The notes under the pieces were generated by a model. It had not been told where the DNA came from. It made no database searches and was given only the letters and a program-made list of their open reading frames with translations. DNA of 64,000 nucleotides, from assembly GCA_052061695.1 (NCBI GenBank), contig JBPZEY010000004.1, one strand, 5' to 3'. Of the stretch, positions 59,124 through 64,000 are shown one piece after another (the stretch's first letter is position 1; each line of letters starts with the position of its first letter). The stretch comes from Alkalicoccus luteus. GTDB taxonomy: Bacteria; Bacillota; Bacilli; Bacillales; Salisediminibacteriaceae. A program made the translations under genes and the position numbers.

Positions 59124-59522
59124 GTGAACAATAAGGAGTCATATGAAAAAGGGATTGATGTATTAAAAAAGCTGACAGATGAACATGGTATTTCCATGAT
59201 TCAAAGCTACAAGGATATCTCCCCTGAATTTACGGAAATGATGATTTCCTTCGGGTTCGGCACTGTATACACGACGGGTTCACTGGAATTAAAGCAGCGC
59301 ACGATGCTGACGATGGCTTCTCTCGTCAGTCAGGGAGCGTTCGAGCAGCTGCCATTTCATATACGGGCTGCCATCAACCTGGGTATCTCTCCTCAGGAAA
59401 TTGTCGAAGTTATTCTGCACTGTGCAGCTTACGCCGGTTTTCCGAAAGCAGCGTCCGGCATGCGGATTGCCCGGGACTTATTTCAGGAGCTTGGCGTTGA
59501 GCTTCCTGGTGAAAGCAGTTGA
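59124..59522 (+). CDS. Carboxymuconolactone decarboxylase (CMD) family protein
   Basis: About 132 residues with the helical CMD fold. LELKQRTMLTMASLVSQGAF and EIVEVILHCAAYAGFPKA are the two conserved blocks; there is no CxxC of the AhpD peroxidase type, so decarboxylase-like or unknown activity is likelier. The start is taken as GTG 59124, 7 bp after GGAGG, since ATG 59118 touches the site. It probably forms a catabolic pair with the TPP enzyme. Confidence 0.85.
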   Translation: MNNKESYEKGIDVLKKLTDEHGISMIQSYKDISPEFTEMMISFGFGTVYTTGSLELKQRTMLTMASLVSQGAFEQLPFHIRAAINLGISPQEIVEVILHCAAYAGFPKAASGMRIARDLFQELGVELPGESS

Positions 59523-59544
59523 ACATGCTTTATCATACATAAAA

Positions 59545-59583
59545 AAGCTGTTCCCGCACGTGAACGTGCAGGAACAGCTTTTT
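59545..59583. terminator. Bidirectional terminator
   Basis: AAGCTGTTCC and GGAACAGCTT enclose an inner GCACGT/ACGTGC stem; A- and T-runs flank both sides. It serves the convergent CMD and htpX genes. Confidence 0.93.
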
Positions 59584-59588
59584 TTGCG

Positions 59589-60509
59589 TTATCGTTGTTC
59601 GAGTCGTGCAATCCGGTCATCCAAATCCGGGTGGGATGAGAACAGCTTGGAGACGCCGCCTTTCCCGCTGATTTTCATCGTTTGAATGGCGGAATCGTCC
59701 GTGCGGTCGTTCTTCACGTTCGCCCGCTCCACGTAAGCTTTTAAAGAGCGTAGGGCGTGTGCCATTTTGTCTCTTCCGGCGAGATCTGCCCCGCCTCGGT
59801 CCGCATGGTATTCCCGGTAGCGGGAAAAGGCCATAACGACCAGACTTCCGAGAATGGAGAAGAGAATCTGAAAAATAATGATTGCCGCAAATCGAACGAC
59901 AAACTGCAGCTCCGAACGGACAAGCCGTGAAACAAGAATCGCAGCTACGCGGGAGAAGAACACGACGAACGTGTTAACGACCCCCTGCAGCAACGTCATC
60001 GTAACCATATCACCGTTGGCTACGTGCGCCACCTCGTGGGCGATAACGCCTTCTACTGCATTTTCATCCATATTCTGAAGCAGCCCTTCAGAGACAGCTA
60101 CGAGCGACCGCTTCTTCGACGGCCCGGTTGCGAAGGCGTTCACTTCCGGCGAGCGGTAAATCCCCACCTCCGGCATATGTGCCAAACCTGCTGCCCTTGA
60201 GAAACGGTGTACCTTTTCGACTACCGCACGCTCACGCGCAGACAAGTTGCCTTCCGGGTCGAGCACTTCGACCTTCATCATTTTCTTAGCTACCCAGCGC
60301 GACATAGCCAGTGAAATAAAGGAGCCTGCAAACCCGACGATGATACTAAACACACCGAGTGCGACTAAATCGATTCCGAGCGCGCCTTCTCCTGTATCGA
60401 AGCCGCCCCCGCCGATATCTGTAAAAGTAACGATAAGCGACCAGACAATCATTATTGTCGTTAAGACAAGGATGTTCGTCATGATCCATAACATGATTCG
60501 TTTACCCAT
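59589..60509 (-). CDS. htpX: Membrane zinc metalloprotease HtpX
   Basis: A 306-residue protease of family M48B. Two N-terminal helices, then the zinc site VIAHEVAHVANGDMV near residue 150, two more helices, and the third ligand in REYHADRGGADL near residue 232. It degrades misfolded membrane proteins and is usually stress-induced. The fragment MPEVGIYRSPEVNAFATG is also typical. It is transcribed alone. Confidence 0.97.
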   Translation of the reverse strand: MGKRIMLWIMTNILVLTTIMIVWSLIVTFTDIGGGGFDTGEGALGIDLVALGVFSIIVGFAGSFISLAMSRWVAKKMMKVEVLDPEGNLSARERAVVEKVHRFSRAAGLAHMPEVGIYRSPEVNAFATGPSKKRSLVAVSEGLLQNMDENAVEGVIAHEVAHVANGDMVTMTLLQGVVNTFVVFFSRVAAILVSRLVRSELQFVVRFAAIIIFQILFSILGSLVVMAFSRYREYHADRGGADLAGRDKMAHALRSLKAYVERANVKNDRTDDSAIQTMKISGKGGVSKLFSSHPDLDDRIARLEQR

Positions 60510-60578
60510 TTGTCATATCCTCCCCGTCTGTAATCCATATTTATTATACATGATGTACGAACAGGCGCATAGAAGGTT

Positions 60579-61334
60579 TCAGAAATCTTGCGGGGCCGGA
60601 CGGGTGTGCTTCACCCAGTAGGAGGACCCGTCACGGCTGCGGTCCAGGAACCCGTACTCGATCAGGTAGCGTCGCAGCGTCACAAAATCGTCATACTTCT
60701 GTTTTAAATGCTCATTTATTTCCTTCTCTTCATACGTCCGCTGAGGCTCAAATTGCTCAGCGAGGTGACGCAGAAGAACAAGCTTCCGCTTTTCTTTACG
60801 GGGAAATGAGCTGAGCGGCCCCTCTCTGCCTTCTTTTAAATAGGTATCGAGTATTTTTTCTGCTTCTGCTTCAGTTACGGCATAGCGTTCGTCTCTCATA
60901 ACGGCCCCCTCATGATACGGCACCAGCTTTTCACGCTCCGGCTTTTGCGCCATCAGTGCCAGAAACAGCTTCGCCTGCTTTTCCTTTTCCTTCAATTTAA
61001 AGCGGTGACTGCGCACGGTCGCTTCTGCTATTCCCATCTTGGCCGCTGTCTGTTTGTCTGTGCTGCCAGCTTGCAGGTGAACGAGTACCTCCTGCTGTAC
61101 CTGCGTCAGGCCGGTATAGCGGCGGTCCATCGCGAGCAGCGCTGCGGCAGCTGACTGATGCGCCTCCGTTATGTGTACGCTCATTCGTTTTGCTGCTTCA
61201 AACAAGTGACCCTGATGCTGATACACCACTCCGTTCTCCGTCTGAAATCCGCAAAACAGGCATGAGTTCATGCCGTTGCGCGCCAGCCAGCCCTGTGTAA
61301 TCTCGTCTATTGAAGCCTCATCCATATAGGACAT
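60579..61334 (-). CDS. DUF2087-containing transcription regulator
   Basis: About 251 residues. A short N-terminal region with CLFCGF is followed by a LuxR-type HTH (TGLTQVQQEVLVHLQAGSTD, KQTAAKMGIAEATVRSHRFK) at about 95-145. The C-terminal DUF2087 domain reads EAEKILDTYLKEG, LSSFPRKEKRKLVLLRHLAE, TYEEKEINEHLKQKYDDF and LRRYLIEYGFLDRSRDGSSY. Such proteins are often autoregulated. ATG 61334 follows AGGAGTGG; the upstream frame overlaps the promoter. Confidence 0.87.
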   Translation of the reverse strand: MSYMDEASIDEITQGWLARNGMNSCLFCGFQTENGVVYQHQGHLFEAAKRMSVHITEAHQSAAAALLAMDRRYTGLTQVQQEVLVHLQAGSTDKQTAAKMGIAEATVRSHRFKLKEKEKQAKLFLALMAQKPEREKLVPYHEGAVMRDERYAVTEAEAEKILDTYLKEGREGPLSSFPRKEKRKLVLLRHLAEQFEPQRTYEEKEINEHLKQKYDDFVTLRRYLIEYGFLDRSRDGSSYWVKHTRPAPQDF

Positions 61335-61368
61335 CCACACCACTCCTATTCTACAATTATTATGAACA

Positions 61369-61400
61369 ATTATATGTTTTGTTTGTTTATTTGTAAACAA
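61369..61400 (-). promoter_or_regulatory. Strong promoter with inverted repeat for the DUF2087 regulator
   Basis: On the minus strand TTTACA (61392-61397) and TATAAT (61369-61374) are 17 bp apart. TTGTTT and AAACAA form an inverted repeat (61383-61400) over the -35, a good place for autorepression. Confidence 0.72.
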
Positions 61401-61491
61401 AAATAGATTATATTACAAATATATGCTTGCCAGAGAGTGTGAAACGCTTCTGTAACTGCCGCTTCATTTTTGCTGAATAAACACCATAAAA

Positions 61492-61524
61492 AGCTTTCGT
61501 CCGGAGTAGAGCCGGACGAAAGCT
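61492..61524 (-). terminator. Terminator of the MhqO-like gene
   Basis: AGCTTTCGTCCGG and CCGGACGAAAGCT form a perfect 13-bp stem; on the minus strand TTTTTATGG follows. Confidence 0.92.
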
Positions 61525-61530
61525 GTATCG

Positions 61531-62514
61531 TTACTCGTATTCTTTTTCAATTGTTTTTGTGCTTCTGACCGTATCAATATGGCGTACGTACTGTTCAATT
61601 TCCTCCCGCTTCGGCTCCAGCTTTGGCGGAAGAGCCAGCTTTTCCCCTAACGTTTCATACGGCTCATCGTCCATAAATCCTGGACCATCTGTCGCCAGCT
61701 CAAACAGGATTTGCGGACCGGTTCGCACGTAAAGCGATTTGAAGTAAAAGCGGTCAACGTATCCCGAAGTCTGAAAGCCGAAGCCATGCAGACGCTCAAT
61801 CCAGTGCTCAATAGCATCTCGGTCTTCTACGCGGAACGCCATATGGTGCACTGTACCGTACCCCTGCTGGGCTGGCGGCAGGACAACATTTTTCTCAACA
61901 ATAATCTGGGCGCCGTTCCCGCCTTCGCCTACCTCAAACAAATGGAGAGAACCGTCCGCATCTATTTCCTTAAATTCAAACGCTTTTTCCAGAATTTCTT
62001 TAAATCCATCAAATGGTTCGATGCGGATGTGGAGAGGTCCGAGTCCAGTAATCGCATATTCAAGCGGGATCGGTCCATCCTGCCATGGGGTGCCTGCAGG
62101 AACGCCCTCATTATGCTCGTCGGACACGAGCATATACTGCTGATCATCAAAATCGGCAAAGGACAACGTCTTCTTCCCAAAAATTTCTTTTATACCGCTG
62201 TTCTGCACCTTCAGCCTGTCGAAGCGCTTCTGCCAGTATTCCAGTGCTTCATCGCTCGGCACCCGGAATCCGGTTTTATAGAGCTCATTCGTTCCGTGGC
62301 TTCCTTTTGGAATACCCGGGAAATCAAAGAACGTCATATCCGTTCCGGCACTACCTTTATCGTCGGCGAAAAACAGATGATACGTCTGAATGTCATCTTG
62401 GTTTACCGTCTTTTTGACGAGCCTCATGCCTAACACAAACGTGAAGAATTCATAGTTTTTTTCTGCACTGCTCGTAATAGCCGTTACGTGGTGCAGGCCT
62501 TTTAATCCATTCAT
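61531..62514 (-). CDS. mhqO: Ring-cleaving dioxygenase of the MhqA/MhqO type
   Basis: A 327-residue VOC protein in two halves. LHHVTAITSSAEKNYEFFTF starts the first; the metal site comes from HH of the N terminus, the His of TVHHMAFRV and the Glu of ILFELATDG. HLFFADDKGSAGTDMTFFDF and GLGPLHIRIE are typical of MhqO (YdfO), hydroquinone/quinone-responsive dioxygenases of Bacillus. An MhqR-like operator stands upstream, which supports the call. The ATG follows GAGGAGGC. Confidence 0.9.
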   Translation of the reverse strand: MNGLKGLHHVTAITSSAEKNYEFFTFVLGMRLVKKTVNQDDIQTYHLFFADDKGSAGTDMTFFDFPGIPKGSHGTNELYKTGFRVPSDEALEYWQKRFDRLKVQNSGIKEIFGKKTLSFADFDDQQYMLVSDEHNEGVPAGTPWQDGPIPLEYAITGLGPLHIRIEPFDGFKEILEKAFEFKEIDADGSLHLFEVGEGGNGAQIIVEKNVVLPPAQQGYGTVHHMAFRVEDRDAIEHWIERLHGFGFQTSGYVDRFYFKSLYVRTGPQILFELATDGPGFMDDEPYETLGEKLALPPKLEPKREEIEQYVRHIDTVRSTKTIEKEYE

Positions 62515-62588
62515 AGTTATAAGCCTCCTCTGATTTCTGTACTCTCCGGCATCCTATTCCTTTTCAGCCGAAAATATACACCTGAAAA

Positions 62589-62606
62589 TAGTTTGAATTC
62601 GAGATA
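62589..62606. promoter_or_regulatory. MhqR-like operator
   Basis: TAGTTTGAATTCGAGATA has the right half TTCGAGATA of the B. subtilis MhqR box (palindrome with ATCTCGAA and TTCGAGAT arms); the left half is partly changed. It lies about 75-90 bp upstream of the mhqO-like start on the minus strand, in the promoter zone. Confidence 0.75.
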
Positions 62607-62722
62607 TTTTCATTATATACACTTACTTTTTGTAAGTCAATAACGATGTGCTTCTTTTTTTGCCGCTGCTTCTTCTGCTATGATGAAAACGCAGGATACT
62701 ATGCTGAAAGGATGTGTTCGTC

Positions 62723-63436
62723 GTGCAATCACTGGCAGGAAAAAATGTTTTGATTACAGGTGCTGGAAGAGGTATTGGACGGGAAACGGCAAAGGCTCTG
62801 GCCGCTGAAGGCTGCAGGATCGGGCTGCTCTCCCGCTCGGAGGGCCCGCTCCATGAAACGGAGCGGCTTGTCGCAGAAGCTGGTGTCCCCTCCGCATCTG
62901 CTGCAGCAGATGTGGCAGATGAAGCTGACGTCAAGGAAGCCGTGCGCAAACTTGAAGAAGAGCTTGGTTCGTTCGATATCTTAATCAACAATGCTGGCAT
63001 TGGCCGCAAAGGGGATTTCATGGAGCTCTCCGCTGACGACTGGCAGAAAGTACTACAGACAAATGTGATGGGAATCGTGCACGTCACGCAGGCCGTTCTT
63101 CCCGGTATGCAGAAAAAGCAGCGAGGCGATATCATTAATATTTCCTCTATGTCTGGTTTAAAGGGGACACGCGGCTCCAGTGCTTACAGCGCATCGAAAT
63201 TTGCCGTGATCGGACTTGGTGAAGCCTTAATGCAGGAAGTCAGACATGACAACATCCGCGTTTCTACACTGACACCGAGTCTCGTGGAAACAGACATGAC
63301 CCGTCCCGGCGAAGAACGGCAGCCCGATAAGTTTATGCAGCCGGAGGATCTCGCCGAGTATATGGTAGCCGCCTTAAAGCTCGAACAGCGCACCTTCATA
63401 AAAACTGCTGCACTTTGGGGAACAAACCCATTTTAA
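62723..63436 (+). CDS. Short-chain dehydrogenase (FabG-like)
   Basis: About 237 residues. Cofactor loop ITGAGRGIGRETAKAL, NNAGIG, ISSMSGLKGTRGSS with the catalytic Ser, and YSASKFAV with the catalytic Tyr and Lys give a complete classical SDR. The arginine after the glycine loop (LLSRSEGP) suggests NADPH. The substrate is unknown. The start is GTG 62723, after AAAGG; GTG 62714 is too near the site. No terminator follows directly. Confidence 0.9.
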   Translation: MQSLAGKNVLITGAGRGIGRETAKALAAEGCRIGLLSRSEGPLHETERLVAEAGVPSASAAADVADEADVKEAVRKLEEELGSFDILINNAGIGRKGDFMELSADDWQKVLQTNVMGIVHVTQAVLPGMQKKQRGDIINISSMSGLKGTRGSSAYSASKFAVIGLGEALMQEVRHDNIRVSTLTPSLVETDMTRPGEERQPDKFMQPEDLAEYMVAALKLEQRTFIKTAALWGTNPF

Positions 63437-63448
63437 TCGCTTCCGTTC

Positions 63449-63485
63449 TTGATAACGAACTTAAATATTAGTATACTAATATTTA
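63449..63485 (+). promoter_or_regulatory. Sigma-A promoter within a perfect 24-bp palindrome
   Basis: TTGATA (63449-63454) and TATACT (63472-63477) are 17 bp apart. The -10 lies inside the perfect palindrome at 63462-63485, with half-site TAAATATTAGTA. No coding sequence with a ribosome site follows for nearly 400 bp. Confidence 0.7.
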
Positions 63486-63751
63486 TTTTACCGAAGGCGC
63501 TTGCTGCTCGTTGAACGAATATATTAAGCTGAATATATTCAACAGGCAGCGGCCTGCCCAGCCGGTAAGCCGGCGGACTTATACCCCCTTTATTCCTGTG
63601 TGTATGCAGCTTCTGTCAGCTGACAGTTGGCACTGCCCATGCCATTTTGCTGCAGGTCTCGTTGATAAAAGCAGCCGCTGCCGCTCATGTTGTATATCCT
63701 GTCTCACAAAAAACCTCTGTACTGCCCGGCCCGGCAGCACAGAGGTTTTTT
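63486..63751 (+). ncRNA. Candidate structured RNA or attenuated leader
   Basis: The stretch from the promoter at 63449 to a strong terminator is about 265 nt. It shows repeated hairpins: ATATATT/AATATAT (63518-63542 region, flanked by GTTGA and TCAAC), GCCGG/CCGGC near 63560-63573, and TGTCAGCTGACA near 63617. A frame of 133 codons (63511-63912) crosses the terminator, has no ribosome site and looks non-coding. It may be a small RNA or a leader of the gene at 63870. No known RNA family is recognised. Confidence 0.4.
63714..63751 (+). terminator. Intrinsic terminator
   Basis: CCTCTGT and ACAGAGG enclose CTGCC/GGCAG and are followed by TTTTTT. An A-run stands in front, so it can also work on the minus strand. 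Confidence 0.92.
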
Positions 63752-63869
63752 CGGCGGAAACATTAGTACCAGGTATAATAGTCTATTGTACACATGAGGG
63801 GATAATGGTAAGCTGTGCGCGTCAACGCTTTTACTCAGCACAGCAGTATTACATAAAAGGAGGAAGATC

Positions 63870-64000
63870 ATGCGCGAACTTCATTCATTTGGCTGGTATG
63901 CCAAGCAGCTGAAGGAACATCTCCCTAAAAAGGCATTCCGTCCGGACCCGGGCAAGCTTCTCGGCGGTGCAGCTTACCTGCTTATCACGGCAGCTGCCAT
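63870..64000 (+). CDS. Start of a membrane protein, possibly a fatty-acid desaturase
   Basis: Only the first 43 codons are inside the window. ATG 63870 follows AAAGGAGGAAG. The peptide begins MRELHSFGWYAKQLKEHLPK and turns hydrophobic at LLGGAAYLLITAAA, like the N terminus of an integral membrane enzyme. The opening recalls acyl-lipid desaturases of Bacillaceae, but no histidine box is inside the window, so this is weak. A TATAAT lies at 63774-63779. Confidence 0.5.
   Translation, partial: MRELHSFGWYAKQLKEHLPKKAFRPDPGKLLGGAAYLLITAAA

Noticed and set aside
63511..63912. Frame of 133 codons at the right edge
   Set aside because: It runs through a strong terminator and into the next gene in another frame, has no ribosome site, and its composition is not protein-like.
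1..64000. CRISPR arrays, tRNA, rRNA and prophage genes
   Set aside because: No repeat-spacer pattern, no clover-leaf tRNA with CCA or conserved TTCGA arm, and no phage or integrase genes were seen.

Overview
The window reads as the chromosome of a moderately GC-rich, salt- or alkali-adapted member of the Bacillaceae (Alkalicoccus/Salisediminibacterium-like; inferred from gene style, not from a search). The signs are strong Shine-Dalgarno sequences, Bacillus-type regulators and operators (Zur, XylR, CcpA and MhqR-like boxes), a lipoprotein with a very acidic linker, and two cation/proton antiporters. Nearly all of the sequence is coding. No rRNA, tRNA or CRISPR is seen.

Layout. 1-5054: stress and housekeeping genes (YflT-type tail, TRIC-like channel, amidohydrolase, DJ-1/PfpI protein, 27-residue peptide, VOC protein, glutamate dehydrogenase). 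5271-5957: a 627-bp non-autonomous mobile element flanked by two copies of a terminator hairpin. 5977-8351: glycerophosphodiesterase-yndJ-ubiX operon. 8561-9549: secreted protein behind a c-di-GMP-I riboswitch. 9755-16617: an eight-gene catabolic operon (extradiol dioxygenase, GntR regulator, hydrolase, FMN reductase, FAH protein, enoyl-CoA hydratase, P-loop protein, amidohydrolase) behind a promoter containing a near-perfect palindrome. 16722-17430: luxS and a small membrane protein. 17553-28786: cobalamin uptake, salvage and nucleotide-loop assembly in two operons, with a B12 riboswitch in front of btuF. 29002-29710: a second copy of the mobile element, bracketed by an exact 32-bp duplication of a terminator. 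29731-36617: antiporter, Zur-controlled GTPase, gpx, rlmA, and an ABC-F gene with an attenuator-like leader. 36627-40452: NhaC antiporter, SDR, GrpB protein and LysM deacetylase. 40682-53478: xylose and xylo-oligosaccharide regulon (xylAB, xylR, YesMN-type two-component system, ABC importer, GH43 enzyme, YesL protein). 53792-64000: HAD and GNAT proteins, a GGDEF-EAL protein, a TPP enzyme with a CMD partner, htpX, a DUF2087 regulator, an MhqO-like dioxygenase with operator, an SDR, a possible structured RNA, and the start of a membrane protein.

The most unusual signal is the repeated element. Two full copies (5301-5927 and 29034-29678, about 80% alike by eye, opposite orientations) share related inverted ends starting CAG. 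Each is flanked by a duplicated copy of an entire intrinsic-terminator hairpin. A right-end remnant at 33203-33262 also abuts a terminator. The copies hold no transposase and no shared reading frame, but they keep the same internal hairpins. They look like a terminator-seeking, non-autonomous element that duplicates its target hairpin. The c-di-GMP riboswitch and the GGDEF-EAL protein show that this cell uses c-di-GMP.
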